A DNA stretch of 42,242 nt from Candidatus Competibacteraceae bacterium (GCA_014879445.1 JACSSC010000028.1:69134-111375), one strand, 5' to 3'. Shown: positions 9,106 to 18,465, numbered from the stretch's first letter. Numbers and translations are program-made. Notes: generated by a model from the sequence alone, not told the origin.

Positions 9106-11007
9106 TCAATATGCTCTTTGATTCTTTCCTTCCATATAATGAATAAAGGAAAGGTTCACAACCCGATTTCCACCGGGGGTGGGATACCGACCTGTAAAAT
9201 ACCAGTCGCCGGTATTGTTTGGACAAGCTTTGTGTAGATTTTCTACACTTTGGTAAAGAATTTTTACATCTGCTTGTATGTCTTTAGGACGTAATAACTC
9301 AGCAATTTTATCAGAAATTTCTTCATAAGTAAATGGCTCGTAGATGCGTGTTACAACATTAATCGCGTCCTCTAGTGGCAGCATCATTTGTTGCTTGGCC
9401 TCAGACAATACTTCCTGAGTAAGATGCCAATTACCACGCTCTATCAGTAATTCAATGGCCGCTCGGAATGCCACAAAATCACGAAGTTTTGCCATGTCAA
9501 TACCATAACAATCAGGATATCTGATTTGTGGAGCTGACGACACAATGACAATTTTTTTAGGTCCAAGGCGATCAAGAATTCGCAATATGCTTTTTTTAAG
9601 TGTTGTGCCTCGAACAATAGAATCATCTATTAAAACAATGGTATCGGTATTCTTTTTGACAGTTTCGTATGTGATGTCATAAACATGCTGAACCAAATCA
9701 TCACGATGGCTATCATCTGTAATGAATGTACGCATTTTTACATCTTTGATTGCTAATTTCTCAACACGTGGCCTAAATCTTAGTATCTCATCCAGGGTAT
9801 CTGCTGAGAGCGTGCCGGAATGAGAAAGAATAGCATTTCTAGCTTTTGCCATTTGATATTCTTCCATGCCGTTAACCATACCATAAAATGCAAGTTCAGC
9901 AGTATTTGGAATAAAGGAAAAAACAGTGTTTTCAAGATCGTAATTAATTTCTTTGAGAATATCGTCTTTCAAGTAATAACCTAATTTTTTTCGTTCGCGA
10001 TAAATTTCAGCATCACTGCCACGCGAAAAATAAATTCGTTCAAAAGAACATGCTCTAGGTTCAAGAGGGGGCAGAATTTCTTCCTGCATTACTCTGCCAT
10101 CTTGCTTTACGATGATAGCATGTCCGGGCTTTACCTCCTGAATTTGATCAAAATCTATATTAAATGCTGTTTGAATAATGGGTCTTTCAGAACATATTAC
10201 AGCTACTTCATCATCGCAGTACCAATATGCAGGACGAATACCAGACGGGTCGCGAACAACAAAACAATCACCATGCCCTAGTAAGCCACCAATTACGTAT
10301 CCGCCGTCAAATTTCTTAAATGATCGAGTAAGCACTTTCTTTAAGTCGAGATGTTGGGCGATGAGTGGCGTAATTTCCTTCTTCCCATGTCCTTCATTTT
10401 TAAATTTCCAATAAAGTTCTTCATTCTCTTCGTCAAGAAAATGCCCAATTCGTTCCATAATAGTAACGGTATCAGCTTTTTCTTTGGGATGTTGGCCAAT
10501 GTCAATCAGGTTTTGGAATAAATCATCTACGTTGGTCAGGTTAAAATTTCCGGCTACAAGTAAATTCCTGGTACGCCAATTATTTTGACGCAAAAAAGGA
10601 TGACAACTTTCAATGCCGTACTTTCCGTATGTGCCATATCGAAGATGACCTATAAATAATTCGCCCGTATATGGCATATTGCTTTGAAGCCAGTCGGTTT
10701 GATCAAAGCAAGCTTTGTCTTTTTCAATCAAATCTTGAAAACGCTTGTTAATTTTCTTAAAGATATGCTGAATGGGTTGACTTTTGATGGATCGCCGGCG
10801 ACTTATATAACGACTTCCGGGCTCAACATTCAGTTTGATATTAGCTAATCCGGCACCATCCTGACCACGATTATGCATTTTCTCCATTAGCAAATACATC
10901 TTGTTGACGCCATACAATGGAGTTCCATATTTTTCTTTATAAAATGACAGGGGCTTCAGGAGGCGGAGAACTGCTATTCCGCATTCGTGTTTTATTGCAT
11001 CGCTCAT
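9106..11007 (-). CDS. purF: Amidophosphoribosyltransferase-like protein (long Bacteroidota-type PurF homologue)
   Basis: The family makes phosphoribosylamine from PRPP and glutamine, the first committed step of purine synthesis. The N-terminal Ntn-hydrolase domain has its nucleophile Cys at residue 9 (MSDAIKHECGI), which implies removal of an eight-residue propeptide. MHNRGQDGAG, GHLRYGT and HPFLRQNN follow. The C-terminal phosphoribosyltransferase domain carries the PRPP loop VLIDDSIVRGTT, and ASSERIYFSRGS-like residues (SFERIYFSRGSD) precede it. At 633 residues it is well above the usual ~470-510, with an extra C-terminal part ending GGNRVVN...GKNQRAY. From memory this long form is widespread in Bacteroidota, sometimes alongside a normal PurF. 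It may therefore be a paralogue with a shifted role. Confidence 0.85.
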   Translation of the reverse strand: MSDAIKHECGIAVLRLLKPLSFYKEKYGTPLYGVNKMYLLMEKMHNRGQDGAGLANIKLNVEPGSRYISRRRSIKSQPIQHIFKKINKRFQDLIEKDKACFDQTDWLQSNMPYTGELFIGHLRYGTYGKYGIESCHPFLRQNNWRTRNLLVAGNFNLTNVDDLFQNLIDIGQHPKEKADTVTIMERIGHFLDEENEELYWKFKNEGHGKKEITPLIAQHLDLKKVLTRSFKKFDGGYVIGGLLGHGDCFVVRDPSGIRPAYWYCDDEVAVICSERPIIQTAFNIDFDQIQEVKPGHAIIVKQDGRVMQEEILPPLEPRACSFERIYFSRGSDAEIYRERKKLGYYLKDDILKEINYDLENTVFSFIPNTAELAFYGMVNGMEEYQMAKARNAILSHSGTLSADTLDEILRFRPRVEKLAIKDVKMRTFITDDSHRDDLVQHVYDITYETVKKNTDTIVLIDDSIVRGTTLKKSILRILDRLGPKKIVIVSSAPQIRYPDCYGIDMAKLRDFVAFRAAIELLIERGNWHLTQEVLSEAKQQMMLPLEDAINVVTRIYEPFTYEEISDKIAELLRPKDIQADVKILYQSVENLHKACPNNTGDWYFTGRYPTPGGNRVVNLSFIHYMEGKNQRAY

Positions 11008-11014
11008 ACTTTGG

Positions 11015-11049
11015 CAAAGGTAATAATAGGTTCAGAGAAAACAACAAAC
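11015..11049 (-). promoter_or_regulatory. Bacteroidota-type promoter of the purF-like gene
   Basis: Read on the minus strand, GTTTGTTG (11049-11042) is followed after exactly 19 nt by TACCTTTG (11022-11015). This is a full match to TTG-N19-TAnnTTTG. Only 7 nt separate the box from the ATG at 11007, so the leader must be a few nucleotides at most. Confidence 0.75.
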
Positions 11050-11089
11050 TCTTTATAGTAGAATTTAAATGCTATACTTTGAACTTTCA

Positions 11090-12733
11090 CTATTTGGTTC
11101 TATAATAATAATGTAAAGTATCCAGATTACGCATACTTAATTTCGACCTTTTTACTATAGTTTCTGTCCATTGCCCAGCACGTGTGGGTATAGCATATTC
11201 TCGCCCATTATCATCCATTACAAAAACAGGCATACAAAAATCCTCACTACTATCTGTCCAACGTGTTTGGATATGAGTATCCTTGCCCTTATTTTGGAAT
11301 TTTATTTCAAGCAATGGAGGGCGTTTGTGCCTTAAATATTGATTAAATAACCAGGTATAATCATTGCCAAGTTGTTCGTTTATATACGCTACCAGCTCAT
11401 TAGTATTGGTAACCCGAAAACGGAAATCCTTCTGAATATTACGAAGGCAATTCCACCAACGCTCATCATCTTTCACCAAATGTCGCAACATATGTAGCAT
11501 GGTTGCCCCTTTATAATACATGTCCACACTTCCTTGATAATTTACATGATATGGGCCGATAACTGGTTCATCATCCATAATACGGTATTGCCACGACCAT
11601 GCATAACGGTCTGCAATTTCTTTTCCATAGCGTGATTCAACATAAATAATTTCGCTGTATGTGCAAAACCCCTCATGTATCCACATATCGGCTATATCTT
11701 CCATACTAACACTGTTCCCCCAATATTCGTGAGCCGCTTCATGAATGATGATATAATCAAAGTTGAGTCCTAACATCGAATAATCAAATCCATCATATCC
11801 GGGTTTGTAATCGTTTCCGTATGCGATGGCACTTTGATGCTCCATCCCCAAATAAGGGGCTTCTACCAATGCAAATCCATCACGTGGAAATGGATATGGC
11901 CCAAGATATTTTTCATAGTATCCGAGCATGGGACTTACCTGTTCAAAGTGTTTTTTTGCACGTTCAAGATTATAACTCAATACATAATATTGCAAGAGAT
12001 AATCTTGCTCAATACCCTGATATTTTTCATGAAAATGAACGTAATCGCCTAAATAAAATGTAATGTTATAATTATTGATGGGGTATGAAACATGCCATTC
12101 ATATGTTTGATAATTATCTCCTGGCCATATGGTTCTCAGCTCCCCGTTGGATACCGCATACAGGTTGGCAGGTACAGTTAATAAAATGGTTGCACTATCC
12201 GGTTTATCAGATAGATGATCTTTATTTGGCCACCACAAGCTGGCACCAATTCCCTCACATGATACAGAAATCCATTGATTTCCGTTTTTATCATTTGACC
12301 AGGTAAAACCTCCATCCCATGGCGGATTTTTTGCAATTAGGGGCTTGCCAGAATAATGAATAGTGAAATAAAATGTCTGCCCTATATCAACGCCTGATGG
12401 AAATTCAATAAAAACAGCATGATGTTCGCGATGATATGAAAGATTACGATTCCGAGAATCTTTAATAGAGGTGATTGTCATATTATCAAACAGATCTACC
12501 TGAAGAAATGAAGAAGATGATTTTTTGATTGCATGAATCGTATTACTACCTGTGATGCTCTGTTCTGTTTCATTAAATTGCAAATGCAATTTATAGTAAT
12601 GCACATCGTAACATGTGCGCTCATCTCGCAACCCGCCCCGTAAGCTGTCGGCACGGGTAAAGGTTTGTGAAATGGTTGCTGTGTTGAGCAAAAGGCAAAT
12701 ACAGGCAGTTGAGATTAACTTGAAAGGAGTCAT
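11090..12733 (-). CDS. Secreted M1-family zinc metallopeptidase (aminopeptidase)
   Basis: This is probably an exported aminopeptidase that trims peptides in the periplasm or outside the cell. An N-terminal signal peptide covers about residues 1-22. The M1 beta-sandwich follows, then the exopeptidase motif in variant form LGMEHQSAIAYGN. The zinc site is HEAAHEYWGN with H331, E332 and H335, and the third ligand E354 lies in WIHEGF, giving the HExxH-x18-E spacing of M1 enzymes. Tyr residues after the site (IIYVESRYG) fit the family. At 547 residues it lacks the large C-terminal helical domain of PepN. It is flanked by, but not overlapping, the purF-like and WG-repeat genes. Confidence 0.88.
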   Translation of the reverse strand: MTPFKLISTACICLLLNTATISQTFTRADSLRGGLRDERTCYDVHYYKLHLQFNETEQSITGSNTIHAIKKSSSSFLQVDLFDNMTITSIKDSRNRNLSYHREHHAVFIEFPSGVDIGQTFYFTIHYSGKPLIAKNPPWDGGFTWSNDKNGNQWISVSCEGIGASLWWPNKDHLSDKPDSATILLTVPANLYAVSNGELRTIWPGDNYQTYEWHVSYPINNYNITFYLGDYVHFHEKYQGIEQDYLLQYYVLSYNLERAKKHFEQVSPMLGYYEKYLGPYPFPRDGFALVEAPYLGMEHQSAIAYGNDYKPGYDGFDYSMLGLNFDYIIIHEAAHEYWGNSVSMEDIADMWIHEGFCTYSEIIYVESRYGKEIADRYAWSWQYRIMDDEPVIGPYHVNYQGSVDMYYKGATMLHMLRHLVKDDERWWNCLRNIQKDFRFRVTNTNELVAYINEQLGNDYTWLFNQYLRHKRPPLLEIKFQNKGKDTHIQTRWTDSSEDFCMPVFVMDDNGREYAIPTRAGQWTETIVKRSKLSMRNLDTLHYYYRTK

Positions 12734-12851
12734 ACAATTTTTTGAGTAAAAAACGCTTCATTATGTAAATCCAAATCATCGGATACACAAATATTAATCA
12801 AATTTAGCAAATTATTACTTAATGATTGGATAGTCGTGCAACAAAAAGTCA

Positions 12852-13985
12852 TTATGGCTTAACCCATGCTTTGCCTTCAGAAAATGAATTAGCTCGTTCG
12901 TATTGGGCTTTGATGCGCTCAGTGCCATCCATGTTTAAGAATCCCATTTTCCCGGTTGTTGATTTATAAGGCAATATTGAATGCCCGTTGCTCGATAGTA
13001 AGTATTCAATATTAAGGTCTGTAAATTTTTCACCTTTGGCGTTTAGATATACTCTCTTTCCTGAATTTTCACAAACAAAATAGCCATCCGAATGTGGATT
13101 GGCATAAAGCTCATCATAAATCATAGGTATAATCAGATTGCCTAGGGTATCAATAACACCTTTTTTCTTGTCTTTTGTTACAATGGAATAGCCATGTTTA
13201 AAAGAGGTAGCATGATCATATGTTGGCTGAATAGCCCATTGGTTTTTTCGGTTTATAAAGCCCCATCCTGTTCGATTGGGTTTGGTATATGTAGCTGACA
13301 ACCCTGATGAAAATCCTTCAAGATTTTGTGAAAGCATGGGGGTAAACACAACATTCCCTTTTTCATTTATCAAACATGTTTTCCCATTAATTTTTACACG
13401 GGCTTCTCCATTTTCAAAGTTAGAGTAGCCCGACTGAATATATGAAAAGGGAATAATCATTTCACCTTTTGGATTAATAAATCCATACTTTTCTGTTTTA
13501 CTATCGTAGAGCGATACGCATGCCTTGTTTTCAGAAAAATAAGGTGCGCCAATATATTTGCACGGTATGGTTTCTTCGCCATTGATACGCACAAAACCTA
13601 ATTTCTCATTTTCATATACAGCACACATGCCTTCTTTGTATATCCCGTGCTTTTCATATGTTTTTGAAGATAATCGCTCTTGATTTTTGTTTATTAGAAC
13701 AAATCCCGCACTAAATGGTTCTTTAACCCATGAAACGCCTTCAGAATAATCACTGGCTTTTTCATACTTTGCGTCTGAAATTATTTTCCCATCCAATCCA
13801 ACGTAACCATACAAACCATTGCGCTTATATACAGCTACACCATCCGAAAATGGATGTACAAAATCAGCAGCAAGTTCAAATATAACTTCTCCATTTTCAT
13901 TAATGCATTGAAATAATCCCTGAGATGTACCAAATAATGAAATACAAAGAAATGCAAAGATGCTTATATGTTTAATTATTCTCAT
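12852..13985 (-). CDS. Exported WG-repeat protein
   Basis: From the ATG at 13985 the product has 377 residues, with a signal peptide (about residues 1-22). The rest is built of about nine to ten WG-type repeats of the form G-Y/F-I/V-N-x-x-G-x-x-I-I-P-x-x-Y-D, for example YGYVGLDGKII, YGFINPKGEMIIPFSY, WGFINRKNQWAIQPTYD and MGFLNMDGTERIKAQYE. WG repeats form small beta units of unknown ligand. The protein ends at the last repeat with AWVKP, with no sorting tail. A TTG at 14006 would add seven residues, but it falls inside the predicted -7 box, so the ATG is chosen. Confidence 0.85.
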   Translation of the reverse strand: MRIIKHISIFAFLCISLFGTSQGLFQCINENGEVIFELAADFVHPFSDGVAVYKRNGLYGYVGLDGKIISDAKYEKASDYSEGVSWVKEPFSAGFVLINKNQERLSSKTYEKHGIYKEGMCAVYENEKLGFVRINGEETIPCKYIGAPYFSENKACVSLYDSKTEKYGFINPKGEMIIPFSYIQSGYSNFENGEARVKINGKTCLINEKGNVVFTPMLSQNLEGFSSGLSATYTKPNRTGWGFINRKNQWAIQPTYDHATSFKHGYSIVTKDKKKGVIDTLGNLIIPMIYDELYANPHSDGYFVCENSGKRVYLNAKGEKFTDLNIEYLLSSNGHSILPYKSTTGKMGFLNMDGTERIKAQYERANSFSEGKAWVKP

Positions 13986-14003
13986 AATACTGATTCGTTT
14001 ATT

Positions 14004-14011
14004 CAAATATA
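14004..14011 (-). promoter_or_regulatory. -7 promoter box of the WG-repeat gene
   Basis: On the minus strand TATATTTG is a full match to TAnnTTTG, 18 nt before the ATG at 13985. I see no clear TTG at the -33 distance, so this is a partial promoter call. Confidence 0.5.
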
Positions 14012-14184
14012 GTATGCCCTTGCCTTAATTGTTCTAAAATGTTACGATTGGCAATAAAAATGAAACAAACAATCATCAAATAGATATCAACTTTACTCAA
14101 ATAATCTTTAAAATGTAAAATCCGACACAAAATATCTGCAAGACAGGGATTAAATCTGATATAGAAAAGCAGAAAATGTCAACT

Positions 14185-14205
14185 AAAAAAAAAAAAATAA
14201 CTTTG
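14185..14205 (+). promoter_or_regulatory. -7 box preceded by an A13 tract, upstream of the lipoprotein gene
   Basis: TAACTTTG (14198-14205) fully matches TAnnTTTG and ends 8 nt before the ATG at 14214. It is directly preceded by 13 consecutive A (14185-14197), which occupy most of the spacer. No TTG is present at the usual -33 distance. The leader would be only a few nucleotides. Confidence 0.5.
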
Positions 14206-14213
14206 ATATCTGT

Positions 14214-15002
14214 ATGAGCAAGTATAAGTATATATTTTTATTTGCGTTTTTGGCAATTATGACCCTGCTTACAAGCTGTTCGGTGCAATTTGAAAAACGA
14301 AAATATACCGGTGGATACCATCGAACATCCCATTATCGCAGTCCACATTCCAGTCAAGCAGAAAGAAACATTCTTACACCTTCACCTTCTAGCCAATCAT
14401 CAACACTTGACCAGACCTCTAACTCAAAACTTGAAGAAGTTGAGTCGAATCCGGTTGTGTCTCTCAGCACAAATGCCCCACGCTCTAAGCGAATACGTTT
14501 TCAAGAGCCATGCGACAAAATCATTTTTTCTGATGGCAGCAAAGCTGAAGTAAAAATCATAGAAACGACATCAACAGATATCATATACCGAAAATGCAAC
14601 GATCCATCAGCGCCGCTAATGGTGCTTAGCTTAAAGCATGTCTCTGAAATCTCATATGCTTCCGGCGAGAAAAAAGAAATGTCGCCCATCGTTAGCGAAA
14701 ATGATGATGTGGAGAAAGATGAAACACGATTACCACCGTCAAAAAAGCAACCTGTGAAAATTGATACAGGATGGATAATAAATATTTTGGCATTAATTTT
14801 TGCCATTGTTGGGCTCATGATGATGATTTTTGGGTTTACCCTTTCATGGTACTGGCTTTTTGGCGCTATCGTGTTTGCTGCATTAGCGTCAACACTTGGT
14901 ATGATAGGAATATTTAGAAAAGGGAAGGCACTTGGCATCATTGCTGTTGTTATTGGTACCATTTGTTCCATAGTGGTTGGGGTTTTGTTTGGCATTTTAT
15001 AG
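14214..15002 (+). CDS. Lipoprotein with C-terminal membrane helices, unknown function
   Basis: The 262-residue product has a lipoprotein signal with lipobox LLTSC (Cys 22). Next comes FEKRKYTGGYH, a motif I recall from other Bacteroidota lipoproteins, and a Ser/Thr/Pro-rich linker to about residue 90. A small domain with IIFSDGSKAEVKI, IIYRKCNDPSAP and VSEISYASGEKK resembles a common Bacteroidota module of the form 'xLxDGxxxxxKVxExxxxxIxYK'. The C terminus (about residues 184-262) is three hydrophobic helices separated by FRKGKA. The combination of a lipid anchor with C-terminal helices suggests inner-membrane retention. I know no function. It has its own promoter-like box and is 71 bp before accA. 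Confidence 0.8.
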   Translation: MSKYKYIFLFAFLAIMTLLTSCSVQFEKRKYTGGYHRTSHYRSPHSSQAERNILTPSPSSQSSTLDQTSNSKLEEVESNPVVSLSTNAPRSKRIRFQEPCDKIIFSDGSKAEVKIIETTSTDIIYRKCNDPSAPLMVLSLKHVSEISYASGEKKEMSPIVSENDDVEKDETRLPPSKKQPVKIDTGWIINILALIFAIVGLMMMIFGFTLSWYWLFGAIVFAALASTLGMIGIFRKGKALGIIAVVIGTICSIVVGVLFGIL

Positions 15003-15073
15003 ATTGCTTGCTACATACTGATTATCATTAATGATGAATAAATTATTACTTTTACAATATTAAATGTCCGTTT

Positions 15074-16027
15074 ATGATATATCTTGATTTTGAAAAGCCC
15101 ATACAGGAGTTGGAAGAAGAGATGAATAGGATTCGTGAGGTTGGAGAAAAGAACCAGGTGGATGTTTCAACAGCCATATCAGATTTAGAGAAAAAAATAA
15201 TTGAGAAAAAAAAGCAGATATACGAATCGCTTACTGCTTGGCAAAAAGTTCAGATTTCGCGCCATCCTGACAGACCATATACTTTGGCATACATTGATTA
15301 TATTACTGATGGAAGTTTTATTGAACTACATGGCGACCGCAATGTGGCTGATGATAAAGCCATGGTAGGCGGAATGGGTAAAATTGACGGTATTCCGGTG
15401 ATGTTGATTGGCCAGCAAAAAGGTATCAATACCAAAATGCGACAAATACGACGCTTTGGTATGGCCAACCCAGAAGGATATCGAAAAGCGCTGCGATTGA
15501 TGCGGTTGGCAGAAAAGTTTAATATGCCTATCATTACACTGATTGATACACCAGGCGCTTATCCAGGTCTTGAAGCAGAAGAGCGAGGACAAGGTGAAGC
15601 CATTGCACGCAACCTTTATGAAATGTTTAGAATAAAAGTTCCTATTATTTGTATTATTATAGGCGAAGGCGCATCTGGTGGTGCATTGGGCATTGGTATT
15701 GGCGATCGCGTGTTGATGCTTGAGAATACTTGGTATAGTGTTATTTCTCCCGAATCATGTTCTTCAATTCTTTGGCGCAATTGGGATCACAAGGAAGAAG
15801 CAGCAGAAGCCCTCAAGCTAACTGCCGATGATATGCTCAAAAACAAACTCATTGATGGAATCATTCCCGAACCACTCGGTGGCGTTCACAATAATCATGA
15901 AGAAGGTTTTTTGAATGTAAAAAGGGAAATTTTATCTCAATTAAGCACACTTCAGAAACTAAGTGCCGAAAAGCTTATCAGTAAAAGAATTGAGAAGTTT
16001 GAAAAGATGGGCGTATATCATGAATAA
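15074..16027 (+). CDS. accA: Acetyl-CoA carboxylase carboxyltransferase subunit alpha
   Basis: AccA pairs with AccD to transfer carboxyl from biotin to acetyl-CoA, making malonyl-CoA for fatty acid synthesis. The 317-residue protein is full length for the family. It has the N-terminal helical region with LEKKI and [13 protein letters not shown], the core ELHGDR, the crotonase-type [18 protein letters not shown], the oxyanion-hole segment [17 protein letters not shown], and [11 protein letters not shown]. AccD carries the zinc ribbon and is not seen here. The YdeI-like gene follows after 15 bp and may share the transcript. Confidence 0.96.
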   Translation: MIYLDFEKPIQELEEEMNRIREVGEKNQVDVSTAISDLEKKIIEKKKQIYESLTAWQKVQISRHPDRPYTLAYIDYITDGSFIELHGDRNVADDKAMVGGMGKIDGIPVMLIGQQKGINTKMRQIRRFGMANPEGYRKALRLMRLAEKFNMPIITLIDTPGAYPGLEAEERGQGEAIARNLYEMFRIKVPIICIIIGEGASGGALGIGIGDRVLMLENTWYSVISPESCSSILWRNWDHKEEAAEALKLTADDMLKNKLIDGIIPEPLGGVHNNHEEGFLNVKREILSQLSTLQKLSAEKLISKRIEKFEKMGVYHE

Positions 16028-16042
16028 TCTAACTGAATATTT

Positions 16043-16612
16043 ATGGATTCCTGGCATGAACTACTTTCATTATTAAGAAGAATACTTGACCAAACTATTT
16101 TGGAAAAAACCAATAAATGGGGTGGAGAAGTTTATACATTAAATGGAAAAAATATAATTGGGATTGCCCCTTTTAAATCATATATATCCGTTTGGTTTTA
16201 TCAAGGAGTTTATCTTAGCGATCCTAATAAAGTATTGGTAAATGCCCAGCATGGAAAAACAAAAGCATTGCGACAATGGCGCTTTTATTCACTGCAAGAC
16301 ATTGATGAAAAAGCACTCATTCGCTACATTGATGAAGCTATACAAAATGAACGTGATGGGAAAGTGTGGAAACCTGTTAAAAAGGGACGCATACCCCTCC
16401 CTGAAGAGTTATCAGCATGGCTTGTGAAAGATAAAGATACTCAAATGGCTTTTAACAATCTTCCGGCATACAAGCAAACTGAATATGCCGAATACATTGA
16501 AAGTGCCAAAAAAGAAGAAACTCGTAATAATCGGATTCAAAAAATTATTCCTTTAATTAAAGAAGGCAAAGGATTAAATGATAAATACAGAAATTCAAGC
16601 AAAGGATGCTAA
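16043..16612 (+). CDS. YdeI/OmpD-associated family protein (DUF1801-like N-terminal domain)
   Basis: The 189-residue cytosolic protein has an N-terminal DUF1801-like fold with KWGGEVYTLNGKNIIGIAPFKSY split over residues 25-48, then WFYQG. The C-terminal YdeI-type part shows PLPEELSAWL, AFNNLPAYKQTEYAEYIESA and the terminal basic KEETRNNRIQKIIPLI. These are features of the YdeI/OmpD-associated family, whose biochemical role is unknown. The gene is 15 bp after accA. The tail meets the GH25 gene convergently with 17 bp between stops and no hairpin that I can see. Confidence 0.75.
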   Translation: MDSWHELLSLLRRILDQTILEKTNKWGGEVYTLNGKNIIGIAPFKSYISVWFYQGVYLSDPNKVLVNAQHGKTKALRQWRFYSLQDIDEKALIRYIDEAIQNERDGKVWKPVKKGRIPLPEELSAWLVKDKDTQMAFNNLPAYKQTEYAEYIESAKKEETRNNRIQKIIPLIKEGKGLNDKYRNSSKGC

Positions 16613-16629
16613 AAACCTTACCTGTTCAT

Positions 16630-17397
16630 TTACCTTATTTTATAATTTTCAAGATTCTCTTTCGTGCCTGAAAATATATTCAAATCTACATTTCCTGGTA
16701 CTCCTTTAACTTTTCCTCTATCAGTAAATTGCCAGAAATGCCAAGAAGAATGATGCTTTCTTATATCGGAAGTGCTGTAATGTGCCACCCATAATGGTAA
16801 ATGACTGAATGCACTTTTAAGATGAGTTTTATAAAATTTACTCCCACTATATATGATTACCTTAACCCCTAATTCTGCTTTAACAGTATTAACAAATGCA
16901 TTAATTTCTTCATGCAATGTGGTCCGGCTGCTTCTATGGCGCTCCTCCACATCCAATACCGGCAACATATCGCCACGATTAAACTGAGTGTTTCTTATAA
17001 AATGTATTGCTTGTTTCTTCCCGCTGATATGTGGTTTAAAATAATGATAAGCACCACAAGCAATACCTTGTTTCCGACATTCTCGATAATTATAGTTATA
17101 ACGCGAATCTTTGAGTGATGCACCTTCAGTTGATTTTATATAAACAAATGATATTCGAGTATCATTTTTCACTTGAGCCCATTGAATATGCCCCTGATAC
17201 TTTGATATATCCATTCCTAACGGATGATTAACAAACAAAGGAGGAATTCGATAATCATTACGCAACGAAGGCGGGTTGTAAACATGATGACGTTTGGTTT
17301 TTTTTCTTTTGAAATAATAGTAGCCGATAATACTACCGGCCAACGCACTCAAAAACAAAAAATACAAAAGGATAAATCGTAAGGTCTTTCTTTTCAT
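16630..17397 (-). CDS. Membrane-anchored GH25 muramidase (lysozyme)
   Basis: GH25 enzymes cleave the MurNAc-GlcNAc bond of peptidoglycan. The 255-residue protein has a single N-terminal membrane segment (about residues 8-28) preceded by KRK, followed by a basic linker and the GH25 domain. Catalytic-type residues are in place: D63 in GMDISKYQG, and D149 and E151 in PVLDVEE. FVYIKSTEG, GAYHYFKP and WQFTDRGKVKGV are further family marks. The absence of a cleavage site after the helix suggests periplasmic display from the inner membrane. A role in wall remodelling, not prey lysis, is inferred. Confidence 0.9.
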   Translation of the reverse strand: MKRKTLRFILLYFLFLSALAGSIIGYYYFKRKKTKRHHVYNPPSLRNDYRIPPLFVNHPLGMDISKYQGHIQWAQVKNDTRISFVYIKSTEGASLKDSRYNYNYRECRKQGIACGAYHYFKPHISGKKQAIHFIRNTQFNRGDMLPVLDVEERHRSSRTTLHEEINAFVNTVKAELGVKVIIYSGSKFYKTHLKSAFSHLPLWVAHYSTSDIRKHHSSWHFWQFTDRGKVKGVPGNVDLNIFSGTKENLENYKIR

Positions 17398-17556
17398 AGT
17401 GGGAGGAAGTTAGAATTTTATTGGGTCGAATAATAACGACATTGAATTTGATATTCTTATAAGTTTATGAAAAAAAATTTCTTAAATGTTAATTTTATAG
17501 TCGGTACGATGTTTATATCAGAATTCTATGCAATATTGTATTGAATAAATACAGCC

Positions 17557-18465
17557 ATGCATATAGTAATATTATCCAGAAATGCCGGATTATATTCCAC
17601 CAAACGATTGGTAGAAGAGGGCATAAACTTAGGCCATAAAACAGAAGTGGTTGATCATTTGCGTTGTAATATTGTCATCGAAAAGAAGAATCCACGTATT
17701 TATTATAAAGATCGTTATCTAGATGAAGTAGATGCAATTATTCCAAGAATTGGTGCATCTGTTACATTTTTCGGCTCGGCAGTTGTCAGGCAATTTGAAA
17801 TGCGTAAGGTCTTTACTGCAGTTGAGAGTCAGGCCCTCATAAGATCACGCGACAAGTTGCGAAGTTTGCAAATTTTGGCCAGAGCAGGTATCGGATTGCC
17901 CAAAACAGTATTCACGAATTACAGTCGTAATATTGACGAAATTTTACATGAAATTGGCAGCTTGCCCGTTATTATTAAACTATTAGAAGGCACCCAGGGC
18001 TTAGGTGTAGTTTTGGCCGAAAATAAGAATGCCGCCACATCTGTAATTGAGGCATTTCATGGGTTGAAAGCAAGAATTATTGTACAAGAATTTATTCGTG
18101 AAGCCAAAGGAGCAGATGTTCGTGCTTTAGTGGTTGATGGTAAAGTAGTGGGTGCAATGAAGAGACAAGCTAAAGAAGGTGAATTCAGAAGTAACTTACA
18201 TAGGGGTGGTACAGGCACGCCTATCAAACTTTCACGCGAAGAAAAAGAAGTGGCTATAGCTGCTGCAAAAGCGATGGGCTTGGGTGTAGCGGGTGTAGAT
18301 ATGCTGCAATCCAATAGAGGTCCGTTGGTTATGGAAGTTAATTCTTCTCCCGGATTAGAGGGAATTGAAAAAGCATCAGGAATCAATATCGCACGTAAAA
18401 TTATTGGGTACTTGGAAAAAAATGCCTATCGTGGAAAAAGTCAAAAAGATAAAATTAATGCTTGA
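17557..18465 (+). CDS. rimK: RimK-family alpha-L-glutamate ligase (ATP-grasp)
   Basis: RimK adds glutamates to the C terminus of ribosomal protein S6; related enzymes add glutamate to other carboxylates. The 302-residue product has the N-terminal RimK domain with [20 protein letters not shown], then an ATP-grasp domain with [64 protein letters not shown] and the metal site [14 protein letters not shown]. Length and motifs are those of RimK itself. The ATG is preceded by a 159-bp divergent intergenic region in which I see no clear promoter. The stop overlaps the convergent gene by 11 bp. Confidence 0.92.
   Translation: MHIVILSRNAGLYSTKRLVEEGINLGHKTEVVDHLRCNIVIEKKNPRIYYKDRYLDEVDAIIPRIGASVTFFGSAVVRQFEMRKVFTAVESQALIRSRDKLRSLQILARAGIGLPKTVFTNYSRNIDEILHEIGSLPVIIKLLEGTQGLGVVLAENKNAATSVIEAFHGLKARIIVQEFIREAKGADVRALVVDGKVVGAMKRQAKEGEFRSNLHRGGTGTPIKLSREEKEVAIAAAKAMGLGVAGVDMLQSNRGPLVMEVNSSPGLEGIEKASGINIARKIIGYLEKNAYRGKSQKDKINA

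Noticed and set aside
13986-14006. TTG start at 14006 for the WG-repeat gene
   Set aside because: The codon is within the TATATTTG box; the ATG at 13985 begins a normal signal peptide.
14501-14995. Long antisense reading frame opposite the lipoprotein gene
   Set aside because: The encoded protein is rich in Pro, Ser and Ile with no domain, and the sense strand has a lipobox, membrane helices and a promoter box.
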